A stretch of DNA of 64,000 bases from JAAYAY01 sp964563135 (lineage in GTDB: Bacteria; Planctomycetota; Planctomycetia; Pirellulales; Thermoguttaceae): the NCBI GenBank assembly GCA_964563135.1, contig CAZLWV010000002.1, forward strand, positions 1 through 64,000, read 5' to 3'. The position numbers were made by a program, and so were the translations under genes. Shown in pieces: positions 10,201 to 17,321 of the stretch (its first letter is position 1; each line of letters opens with the position of its first letter). The notes under the pieces were generated by a model. That model searched no databases, was not told the origin of the DNA, and was given only the letters and a program-made list of their open reading frames with translations.

Positions 10201-10656
10201 TTCGAACTGGAAACGCTCGACGGCTCGAAGTTCCAGCTCCGCCAGGCCCGGGGCAAGGTCGTCGTCGTCGAGTTCTGGGCCACCTGGTGCGGCCCCTGCG
10301 TTGATACCCTTCCCCAGATCGTCCGCAGCGTAGACAAACTGAAAGACCAGGGTGTGCTTCTCGTGGCGGTGAACCTCCAGGAGTCGCCCGACGCGATCCA
10401 CTCCCTTCTCGAGCGTCTGGAAATCAATCCCACGGTGGCCCTGGATCGCGACGGAACGGTTGCCGAGCACTATGCCGCCGTCGCCATCCCCCAGACCGTG
10501 ATCGTCGACACTGCCGGCAACATTGCCCGCGTCTTTGTCGGCGGCGGGCGGCAGTACGAAGAGCAGCTTCAGCAGGCCCTCCAGGCCGTCCTCCACGCGG
10601 CGACTTCCGCCCCCCCAACCGAGGCCTACCCGGCGGCCGAGGAAGAGCCGCAGTAG
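7297..10656 (+). CDS. Long secreted protein ending in a TlpA-like thioredoxin domain
   Basis: The product has 1119 residues from ATG 7297, which avoids overlap with the upstream gene. A basic region and hydrophobic stretch at about 88-105 look like a signal or anchor, leaving an unusually long N-terminal extension. The middle is beta-rich and includes a LamG-like segment (about 260-420), then an Ala/Pro/Gln-rich tandem repeat (about 640-670) and more beta-rich modules. The last ~150 residues are a thioredoxin/AhpC-type domain with W-C-G-P-C at about 997-1001, the redox motif of TlpA/ResA disulfide reductases. The domain order is seen; a role in extracytoplasmic redox handling is inferred. Confidence 0.8.
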   Translation: MPHEPESPVLKLCSRRDNGFQTPRRGRNLPAQRNTLDGDSRPSLALEKPSNRILPPPVRWQKRSAATGRLIATAAAPHAPGSTRRRRHRLAFGCFLVSLACLQLCAAETPPPAEATGTLQVAGGDYVAGRLGDSAQPGTLAWQASAFVSPFHFDLAALAAVRLPGPAERPKPQGDYCFELLGGDVFFGSLAELTAEEARIEVPPFGSLHLQRKCLRSILRLRDGADLVRVGPVGLAEGVDLTYVGPSVDNKNAQVYYKGPNGLSEWEREHPHGAWQQEDGFLTTQQAGALLARNFDLPPQAAVEFELSWTGAPDFVLALGAGRHGYEQAFRLEVWDDDLVLLRETDQEADMVSLGKINTGSGRCHLLVYLDFQKNRAIVFSPEGMPLGELAVSESAARPQSCIRLVNLGGKLRLEQLRIVRWDGTPPREIQDDRSRLQRTDGAVVYGEVQSFDPATSEFLVADGETTHRIHADQTASIVMARSEVPPAGGVRVVLHDGTRITGPFDRLADGRLCLSSPAVTEPLAIPIALFRTLVVLDGRKPSSPDSGREGRLVMVGTSIHGRLVDGTGQPGASCLVWQPNGSTTASALAETAAARIIYRTPVPPARRTASRTYVRQGGRVFVVEGNQAIAGPAAAPVFAPQPAAAAPRAAARQPAAAAPRAPVPQPAPPSLAVGPAAADPFAPLRPVAPQPAPPGFVLDAMVRVLAGDNPPVARPPMAYNPSDAGQPYWFTPGIYLRTGDTIPCTVEKIDERGVTFKSSVFDATFVPHEKIKAVDLENRSQATKIDKTARDRLLMLPRMQKDDPPTHLIRSTAGDYLRARLVGLDEETLTAEVRLDTRKLPRRQIARIIWLGDQPQPPPDEPAADRPGAARVQALRSDGIRVTFVPAKLTGSSLEGTSDILGPCRVDLSQVDQLTTGSAIEEAATELPYQRWKLHDAPVPRFAQSEGQGEAGTQGTESALVGKPAPEFELETLDGSKFQLRQARGKVVVVEFWATWCGPCVDTLPQIVRSVDKLKDQGVLLVAVNLQESPDAIHSLLERLEINPTVALDRDGTVAEHYAAVAIPQTVIVDTAGNIARVFVGGGRQYEEQLQQALQAVLHAATSAPPTEAYPAAEEEPQ
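9219..9299 (+). repeat. 36-bp tandem repeat coding an Ala/Pro/Gln-rich linker
   Basis: Two 36-bp units (9219-9254 and 9255-9290) and a partial third differ at a few bases and encode AAAAPRA-type 12-residue repeats. They form the flexible linker of the thioredoxin-domain protein and may vary in copy number. Confidence 0.8.
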
Positions 10657-11000
10657 CCAGGACGATTCGCGCAGCGCGGCCGGACCCAGACGATCGGGGC
10701 CGCCGCCCGAGGGCCCCAAACGGTTGAGCTGAGCTCTCATCGCCTGCAGCGACGGCCCATATCTTGTTGTGCGAGGGCAGGGTGCCTCAACATGTTGTGG
10801 ATGCTGCCGACGCCAGCATTGCCTGATTCAACGGTATTGGCCGCTGGACCGGCCGTCCACTCTCCAACCGTCGAGACGGGGCATGCTGCCCCCCTTGCCG
10901 AGGGAATGTACCGTCTGGTATCCTCCACTCCTCCGGCGCTTCAGCTTGTCCGGCCCTCCAGCTCGGCAGTGGCTGCGGGTATGCGGGGGCGCTCTGGGCC
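10657..11000. other. Intergenic region, 344 bp, no recognised element
   Basis: It lies between the thioredoxin-domain protein and the ECF sigma gene. It is GC-rich with several short open frames lacking coding character. I see no clear terminator with a T-run and no good sigma-70 or sigma-54 promoter, though a promoter for the sigma-kinase pair is expected here. Confidence 0.5.
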
Positions 11001-11681
11001 ATGCTCGCCGGGGACATCACGTCAGAAGTCGATACCGAGTCAGGGAATATGCTTTCTGGTAGCGAGAATTGCCGCAATCCGGGAACAATCTCCTCCTCGC
11101 TCCTGCGCCGGGTGCAAGAGAACCGTCCCGAGGGATGGCATCAGGTAGTCCGCCTCTATGCACCTCTGGTGTATTACTGGTGCCTGCGCGAGGGGCTCCA
11201 GCCGGCCGACGCTGAAGACATCGTCCAGGAGGTGTTCCGCACCGTGGCTGCCCGTGTTGGCCAGTTTGTCCGCGTCGGGCCCGACGGTTCATTCCGCGGT
11301 TGGCTTCGAACCATCGTTCGCAACAAGATCGGCAACTTCCTGAGACAGAGCCATCGGCGTATCCAGTCCGAGAAGGACTTCTGCACCGAGAAAGCACCTC
11401 ACTGTGCGCTGCCTCCAGCGGCGTCTGACGGGGGCGAGGGGGGCGCTCATCCGGCTGAAACGCATCTGCTCTGCTTGCAGGTCCTCGAACTGGTGCGAAC
11501 CGAGTTCGAAGAGCAGACCTGGCGCGCGTTCTGGCGGGTCGTGGCCGACGGTGTTCCGGCCGGGTATGTTGCCGACGAGATGGGAATCTCCGTCAATGCA
11601 GTCTACCTGGCGAAATCCCGGATCCTCCGCCGCGTGCGGGATGAAATGAGCTGTGATGCAACGTTGCCCGACCCGCGATGA
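11001..11681 (+). CDS. RNA polymerase sigma factor, ECF type, paired with a Ser/Thr kinase
   Basis: The gene encodes 226 residues; ATG 11049 is an alternative start. Region 2 is recognisable (YAPLVYYWCLREGL...DAEDIVQEVF, about residues 53-85), followed by RGWLRTIVRNKIGNFLR. The C-terminal helix-turn-helix (region 4) reads YVADEMGISVNAVYLAKSRIL. It overlaps the start of the WD40 kinase gene by about 26 nt, the arrangement of planctomycete ECF sigma factors associated with Ser/Thr kinases. By analogy, the kinase probably controls this sigma factor by phosphorylation or sequestration, which is inferred rather than shown. Confidence 0.88.
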   Translation: MLAGDITSEVDTESGNMLSGSENCRNPGTISSSLLRRVQENRPEGWHQVVRLYAPLVYYWCLREGLQPADAEDIVQEVFRTVAARVGQFVRVGPDGSFRGWLRTIVRNKIGNFLRQSHRRIQSEKDFCTEKAPHCALPPAASDGGEGGAHPAETHLLCLQVLELVRTEFEEQTWRAFWRVVADGVPAGYVADEMGISVNAVYLAKSRILRRVRDEMSCDATLPDPR

Positions 11682-14600
11682 ACTTTGCAGCTTTGCCGCC
11701 GGCACCCTGGCCGAGGTCGCGGCCATGGCCATTGGCCAGCACCTGGCCGGCTGCACGGCCTGTCTGAAAGCCCTCGAGGAGATCGACAGCGGGACCGACC
11801 CGTTCGTCAGTGATCTGCGAGACTCCCTTCGCAATCCGCCCTTGAGCCGGGAGCAGTGTTCCCGGGCAGTCCATCTGGGTCTGGCGGCCGTGGAGCCGCC
11901 GGCAGCGGCCGCCTCTCCGGCGGGCCCCTCGATCCGCTGCCCTCAGTGCCGAGTTCGCTTTGAGCTTCCCGCCTCCTCGTGGCAGGAACTAGCTTGCCCT
12001 GAGTGTGGGGCACGCTTTGCCTTGGCTGCCGACTCGCCCTTTGAGGACGGCGATCGCCGGATCGCCCATTTTGAAATCCTCCAGCGACTCGGCCAAGGCA
12101 GTTTTGGGACCGTCTGGAAAGCCCGCGACACGCAGTTGAACCGCATCGTGGCCCTCAAGGTGGTCCGCCACGGGGCCCCCAACCAGATCGAGCCGCTGCT
12201 GCACGAGGCCCGGGCCGCTGCGCACATCCAACACCCCTCGATTGTCGGCATCCACGAGGTGGGTCGGCAAGACGACTTCTTCTACATCGTCAGCGACTAC
12301 ATTGACGGGCAGGACCTGGCTCACTGGCTCGATGGGCAGCCGGTCCCTCCGCGCGAGGCGGCCGGCATGGTGTGCGCCCTGGCCGACGCCCTGCACGCCG
12401 CGCATGGCGCGGGCATCATCCATCGCGACCTGAAACCCGGCAATATCCTCGTCGATCGCTCCGGCCGCCCGTATATTGCCGATTTTGGTCTGGCCAAGCA
12501 CGACCTCAGTGGGATCACGATTGCCGTGGACGGCCATCTGCTGGGCACGCCGGCGTACATGTCTCCCGAACAGGCTCGCGGCCAGGGCGCCGAGGCCGAC
12601 TCGCGCAGCGACATTTACTCGCTGGGCGTTATTTTCTACGAGATGCTTGCAGGGCGTGCACCCTTTCAGGGCGACGTGCGGATGGTCGTTTCCCAGATCC
12701 TCTTGGACGATCCTCCCCTGCTGGCCAGGCTTGTCAGGCGGCTGCCCCGCGATCTGGAAACCATCACCCTCAAATGCATGGAGAAGCAACCGGCGCGCCG
12801 GTACCAGTCGGCCGACGAGCTGGCCGACGACCTGCGCCGCTACCTCGACGGTCGACCCATCAAGGCCCGCCCCGTCGGATGGACCGGGGCCGGCTGGCGT
12901 TGGTGCAAGCGGCGGCCGGCTGTTGCCGCCCTCCTGGCCATGCTGCTGGTCGTTACGGCCGCTGCGTTCTCGGCGCTCACCCTCGCCCACCTGCAAACTC
13001 TCGCCGCGCTCCGCACGGTCCAGGAACAATCCTATTACGAACACATCTCGTCCACGTCGCAGAAATGGCTGGCCAACTCGCCCGGCAACGGGCGGGAGGT
13101 TCTCGAGAGCTGCCCGGTGGAAATGCGCCGATTCGAATGGTTCTACCTCCGCCACCTGCTCGATTCGTCGGGAATTACCGTCCCGAGCGTCAACGTGCTC
13201 GCCTTCAGCCCCGATGGCAAAGTGATCTGCACCGACCTCTCCGTGGCCCCGGGGCTGCAGTTCTTCGACAGCCTGACCGGCAAGCAGCTTCGCTGCACCA
13301 TGAGCGGACAGGCCTGGACGCGAAGCCTCGAGTATTCGCCCGATGGCCGGCTGCTGCTGACCGACAATCTGCCCGACGGCCTGCTGTGCCTTCGCAACGC
13401 CGACGGCAGCCTCATTCGCACCTTTCCGGGCCATCGGCGAACGGTCCTCCGGGCTCACTTCAGCTCCGATGCCAGCCGCATCATCTCCTGGAGCCGCGAC
13501 AACACGATTCACGTCTGGGAAACTGCAACCGCCGGGCCGGTCGCAGCCATCGATTTCCAGGCCCGCCGGCTGCGCTGGGTTGCCGTCTCACCGGTGGAAA
13601 ACCAACTTGCCGCGGCCGTCGGACGCAGCGGCGAGAGTTCCCTGGCCATCTGGGACTCGCTCACCGGCAAAATGCTGGAAGAAATCCCCTTGGAGGGACG
13701 GCCCGTTACCGGCCTGGCCTATTCGCCGGACGGCCGCATCCTGGCCGCAGCCGAGCCGCGCGGGCCCATTCGCTTCTGGCAGCTCCATCCTCCCCGCCTG
13801 GGCCTGGTGATCGCCGGCCCGGTCAGCGACTATCCGCACCTGGCATTCGATGCTGACGGCAAGCGGATTGCCGCCGAGACCCCCGACGGCACGATCCGCA
13901 TCTGGGATGCCGACGACGGCGGGGAGCTTCTGGCCCTGCGAGGCAACAATCCGCCTTGCCTCGACCTGGGGTTCAGTCGCGACGGGGGCCGCCTGGCGGC
14001 CAGCGGCGACGATCACGTCCTTCACATCTGGGATACAACCAGCGAGCAGGGCACGGCAACCCTGGCTGCAAGCACCAAATCGGTCGTCGATCTTCAGTTC
14101 GCCCCACGAAATGCATCCCTTGCGGCGGTCTTCAGGGATGGCTCCGTGGGAGTCTGGAACGTCTCGCCGGCGGCGCAGCGCTGGAGCCTCCCGGCCGATC
14201 AGGGGCGAGCCGTCTCGCTCGACTACTCGCACGATGGAAGTCGCCTGGCCATTGCCTGCAACGATGCCTCGGTGCGGATCCTCGATGCAGCCAGCGGCCA
14301 GCTCATCTCCCACTTGCTCCACGAGCAGCCAGACCTCCCACCGGCAGAGCCCGGCGACCGCGGCAGTGGTGGTGGGAGCGGCTCAAAAAAACCGGTACGC
14401 AGGGTGGTTTTCAGCCCCGACGGCACCCTGGTCGCCGCCGCGGGAGTGGGTGGTCAGGTTCTCGTCTGGGAGACAGCCACCGGCCGTGTCGCTCACACGT
14501 TTTCCCTCAAGACGGCCGAAGTCCGTGCCCTGGCATTTCATCCGCACGGCAACCGCCTGGCCGCCGGCACACGCGACAACAGGGCCGTTATCTGGGACCT

Positions 14601-14991
14601 CCAGACGCATGCGATGGTCTGGGATTCCCACGCCCGACCGCATCCCATATGGGACGTGGCCTTCAGCCCCGACGGCCGGCAACTGGCGGTCGGCTACCAG
14701 GATGGCCGCGTGCTGTTGTACGATCCGCTGTCCGGCACTCACAGTCGCACGATGGGAATCGCCGCCCAGCAGTTTCCGGTCCAGGTCGCCTTCTCGCCGG
14801 ACGGCACACGGATCGCGATCGCGGCCGCCCAGGTCGGCCTCACCCTCTGGGAGGCGCCGTCGGGGCGCCACGTGCTCGATCTTCGCCGCAGCCCCAGTCT
14901 CACTGGTGCCGTCGCCTTCGACCCCAGCGGACGCATCCTTGCCGGTGGCCGCACCGATGGCACCATCATCTTCTGGCTCGCCGACCCCTGA
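11656..14991 (+). CDS. Membrane Ser/Thr protein kinase with N-terminal zinc-finger-like region and C-terminal WD40 propeller
   Basis: The 1111-residue product starts at ATG 11656 (GTG at 11653 is also possible). Domains in order: an anti-sigma-like zinc-binding motif (HLAGCTACLKAL, about 28-40); a zinc ribbon with two CPxC pairs (about 95-120); a protein kinase domain (about 138-400) with GQGSFGTVWKA, VALKVV (Lys near 168), HRDLKPGN near 256-263 and DFGLAK near 276; one transmembrane helix (about 422-445); and WD40-type repeats from about 500 to the end (SPDGRLLL, VWETAT and similar). All canonical kinase residues are present, so it should be active. The cytoplasmic kinase and outside propeller suggest sensing across the membrane, with the overlapping ECF sigma gene as likely target. 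Confidence 0.93.
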   Translation: MQRCPTRDELCSFAAGTLAEVAAMAIGQHLAGCTACLKALEEIDSGTDPFVSDLRDSLRNPPLSREQCSRAVHLGLAAVEPPAAAASPAGPSIRCPQCRVRFELPASSWQELACPECGARFALAADSPFEDGDRRIAHFEILQRLGQGSFGTVWKARDTQLNRIVALKVVRHGAPNQIEPLLHEARAAAHIQHPSIVGIHEVGRQDDFFYIVSDYIDGQDLAHWLDGQPVPPREAAGMVCALADALHAAHGAGIIHRDLKPGNILVDRSGRPYIADFGLAKHDLSGITIAVDGHLLGTPAYMSPEQARGQGAEADSRSDIYSLGVIFYEMLAGRAPFQGDVRMVVSQILLDDPPLLARLVRRLPRDLETITLKCMEKQPARRYQSADELADDLRRYLDGRPIKARPVGWTGAGWRWCKRRPAVAALLAMLLVVTAAAFSALTLAHLQTLAALRTVQEQSYYEHISSTSQKWLANSPGNGREVLESCPVEMRRFEWFYLRHLLDSSGITVPSVNVLAFSPDGKVICTDLSVAPGLQFFDSLTGKQLRCTMSGQAWTRSLEYSPDGRLLLTDNLPDGLLCLRNADGSLIRTFPGHRRTVLRAHFSSDASRIISWSRDNTIHVWETATAGPVAAIDFQARRLRWVAVSPVENQLAAAVGRSGESSLAIWDSLTGKMLEEIPLEGRPVTGLAYSPDGRILAAAEPRGPIRFWQLHPPRLGLVIAGPVSDYPHLAFDADGKRIAAETPDGTIRIWDADDGGELLALRGNNPPCLDLGFSRDGGRLAASGDDHVLHIWDTTSEQGTATLAASTKSVVDLQFAPRNASLAAVFRDGSVGVWNVSPAAQRWSLPADQGRAVSLDYSHDGSRLAIACNDASVRILDAASGQLISHLLHEQPDLPPAEPGDRGSGGGSGSKKPVRRVVFSPDGTLVAAAGVGGQVLVWETATGRVAHTFSLKTAEVRALAFHPHGNRLAAGTRDNRAVIWDLQTHAMVWDSHARPHPIWDVAFSPDGRQLAVGYQDGRVLLYDPLSGTHSRTMGIAAQQFPVQVAFSPDGTRIAIAAAQVGLTLWEAPSGRHVLDLRRSPSLTGAVAFDPSGRILAGGRTDGTIIFWLADP

Positions 14992-15483
14992 CCGGCCGCT
15001 TCCCGGGCCGCAACGTGTCCGATCACCGCTGTAGAGGGCGGCGATTACCACCGTGACGAGGGGCACCACGTTGTTTTCTCCCCGTCAGCACTTCTGCCAA
15101 AAAATTGGTGACAGACCCTGGAAATCTTGGATTAGCACGGGCTACCAGCCACTGAACGAGCTGCCTAGCCATCCGGGGGGGGTGGCAACGAGAGAGAACG
15201 CGGCGATTCCGCAAGATCTCCGTCGCGGTTCCTGGGCCAGCAGCATGATGATGGGCCGCGACAGAAGCGTTGTTGGGATCACCAGGAGCGAGGTTTTCGG
15301 AAGCTTGGGGACGCGAGAACGGGCCAAAACGTCCCGCAGGGCCTCTTACAGGAAACACTCGCTTTTGGATCTGCTCCGGCGACAACCGCGCCGGCCGCGT
15401 CCTCTGGCTTGGCCTCAGTCAGCGAGTGCGGACGATCCAGGGCTGCTCTGGCGACAGGTCTATCGCCGCCGGACGAGCCCCAA

Positions 15484-15524
15484 AGGCCGGGATGCGGGGC
15501 AGGCATCCCGGCCTGTTTTCTTTT
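15484..15524 (+). terminator. Strong rho-independent terminator, far from any upstream gene
   Basis: A perfect 12-bp stem (15484-15495 with 15503-15514, AGGCCGGGATGC) and 7-nt loop are followed by GTTTTCTTTTC. The orientation is plus strand. The nearest plus-strand gene ends at 14991. Confidence 0.85.
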
Positions 15525-15623
15525 CTTGCCGCCCCGATCCGGCCCGGCCGATGATCGGAACGGTTGACAGCCAGAACGCCGGCCTGAACTTACAGATCTT
15601 TTACAGCGGCGTGACAACGATTT

Positions 15624-15655
15624 GACCACTCATTTGGGGACATCGCATAAGATTC
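15624..15655 (+). promoter_or_regulatory. Possible sigma-70-type promoter of the VWA gene
   Basis: TTGACC at 15624-15629 is followed after 18 nt by CATAAG (15648-15653), overlapping TAAGAT at 15650. This lies about 60 nt before the ATG at 15713. The match is moderate and rests only on consensus. Confidence 0.3.
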
Positions 15656-15712
15656 GGGCGTGTGGTCGCCGGCAGCGGCGAGCTGTTGCCCATCAGACAA
15701 AGGAGAATTGCG

Positions 15713-17071
15713 ATGTGCAGATCGGTGAAGTTGGGGTGTGCGGTGTTGATGCTGGCCTTGACGGCGGCCCCCTCGTGGCTGCCGGCCGGCCAGATCAGGC
15801 TCGACGTGTCGATGGCCCAGCCCACGCTGTTGGCCGAGAAGAAACAGACGACCTTTGTCAAGGTGGGGCTGACCGGGTTCAGGATGTCGTCGAAAGCCGA
15901 CCGAACGCCGGTCAACGTGTCGTTCGTGTTGGACAAATCGGGTTCGATGTCGGGCACGAAGATCGCCAAGGCCAAGGAGGCCGCGAACTGGGCGGTGCGG
16001 CGTCTCGATCGGGAGGACATCGTTTCCGTGGTGGTCTACGACTCGACGGTGAACGTATTGGTGCCGGCCACCAAGCTGACCGACAAGGACGCGGTATGCC
16101 AGAAAATTTGCGAAATCAACTCCGGCGGATCGACGGCCTTGTTTGCCGGCGTGAGCAAAGGGGCGGCTGAACTGCGGAAGTTCATCGATCGCAACCGCAT
16201 CAACCGTGTGATCCTGCTCTCCGATGGACTGGCCAACATCGGCCCGCAGTCTCCCAGTGAATTGGGCGAATTGGGTTCTGCGCTGATCGAGGAAGGCATC
16301 TCGGTCTCGACCATGGGATTGGGTCTGGGTTACAATGAAGACCTGATGGTCCAACTCGCCCAGCGGAGCGACGGAAACCACTTCTTCATCGAGCGGGCCG
16401 AGGACCTGGCCAAGGTTTTCAATTTCGAGTTTGACGACGTGTTGTCGGTCGTGGCCCAGGAAGTAGCCATCACGATCAACGTCGGCCCCGAGGTTCGGCC
16501 CGTGCGAGTGCTGGGCCGGGAAGCAGAGATCAACGGCCGGCAGGTGATCGTGCAAATGAACCAACTCTACCAAGAGCAGGAGAAGTACGTGATCCTGGAG
16601 GTGGAACTGCCGCCGACCCAGGCGGGCCGAACTCGCCGGATTGCCGAGGTCGACGTGACCTATGCCAACATGCAGACAAAAGCCACCGACCGGCTCAGCA
16701 GCACGGTCGGTGTGAACTTCGACATGTCGGAAGAGGTGGTCGAGGCGAAGACCAACGGGGCGGTCATGGCCGAGTGTGTCCTGCAGATAGCCAACGAGCA
16801 GAACAAGCTGGCCACGGCATTGCGCGACAAGGGAGACGTGGAAGGGGCCCGCAAGGTTCTGCAAGACAACGCGAGCTACCTGTCCAGGAACGCCGCCATG
16901 TACGGATCGGAGAAGCTCCGGCAGCGCGCCGCGGACAACGATGGACAATCCCGCCTTCTCGACGAACAGGAGTGGGCAGGCAGCCGGAAGAGAATGCGTT
17001 ATGGCCAGAACGCCGATACGACCCAACAATTCGGCGGCTTTGATTCCAGTAGCGGGGCGGGCAAGCGTTAG
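15713..17071 (+). CDS. Secreted von Willebrand factor A (VWA) domain protein
   Basis: ATG 15713 is chosen because AAAGGAGA stands about 7 nt upstream. The 452-residue protein has a signal peptide (about 1-26, ending near LPAGQ) and then a VWA domain with an intact MIDAS motif D-x-S-x-S at residues 74-78 (DKSGSMS), the Thr of GGSTALF and the Asp of LLSDGLANIG. The region after ~250 is beta-rich, and the C-terminus is a helical segment with an Arg/Gln/Gly-rich tail. Such proteins resemble YfbK/BatA-type VWA proteins that bind divalent metal and partner proteins. The precise partner is unknown. Confidence 0.88.
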   Translation: MCRSVKLGCAVLMLALTAAPSWLPAGQIRLDVSMAQPTLLAEKKQTTFVKVGLTGFRMSSKADRTPVNVSFVLDKSGSMSGTKIAKAKEAANWAVRRLDREDIVSVVVYDSTVNVLVPATKLTDKDAVCQKICEINSGGSTALFAGVSKGAAELRKFIDRNRINRVILLSDGLANIGPQSPSELGELGSALIEEGISVSTMGLGLGYNEDLMVQLAQRSDGNHFFIERAEDLAKVFNFEFDDVLSVVAQEVAITINVGPEVRPVRVLGREAEINGRQVIVQMNQLYQEQEKYVILEVELPPTQAGRTRRIAEVDVTYANMQTKATDRLSSTVGVNFDMSEEVVEAKTNGAVMAECVLQIANEQNKLATALRDKGDVEGARKVLQDNASYLSRNAAMYGSEKLRQRAADNDGQSRLLDEQEWAGSRKRMRYGQNADTTQQFGGFDSSSGAGKR

Positions 17072-17321
17072 CATTGGATGCGGCCCGTAGCCGTGGTTGC
17101 GATGAGGGCCGAGCCGCGAGACTCGCCTTCAAGGGACCGACATGTGGAATGGCGGTCAGGAAAGCAGTGCAGCGACCAGTCGTTGTTTTTCCCGGGAAAC
17201 CGGCCTCCCGGTGGTCGGCCTGGTTGCGTGGTTTGTCTGAGGGGCAACAGGCTTCGGCACGTATTTCGTGCCTCGGCCCATCGTGTGAATACTGCATACC
17301 TGCCTCAATCACAGAGAGTCC

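Larger units (their letters stand above)
14992..15712. other. 721-bp intergenic region with an orphan terminator and a possible promoter
   Basis: No open frame here has convincing coding character; the longest (15053-15625) runs straight through a strong terminator hairpin at 15484-15524. That terminator is about 490 bp beyond the kinase stop, so the sequence before it may be a long 3' UTR or an independent small RNA. Complementary segments CACTCGCT (near 15357) and AGCGAGTG (near 15421) could pair. A possible promoter for the VWA gene lies at 15624-15655. Confidence 0.5.

Noticed and set aside
15564..15595. TTGACA at 15564 as -35 of a promoter for the VWA gene
   Set aside because: No acceptable -10 at 16-18 nt; the pair at 15624-15655 is slightly better.
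15053..15625. A 190-codon open frame in the long intergenic region
   Set aside because: It runs through the perfect terminator at 15484-15524 and has no domain or coding character.
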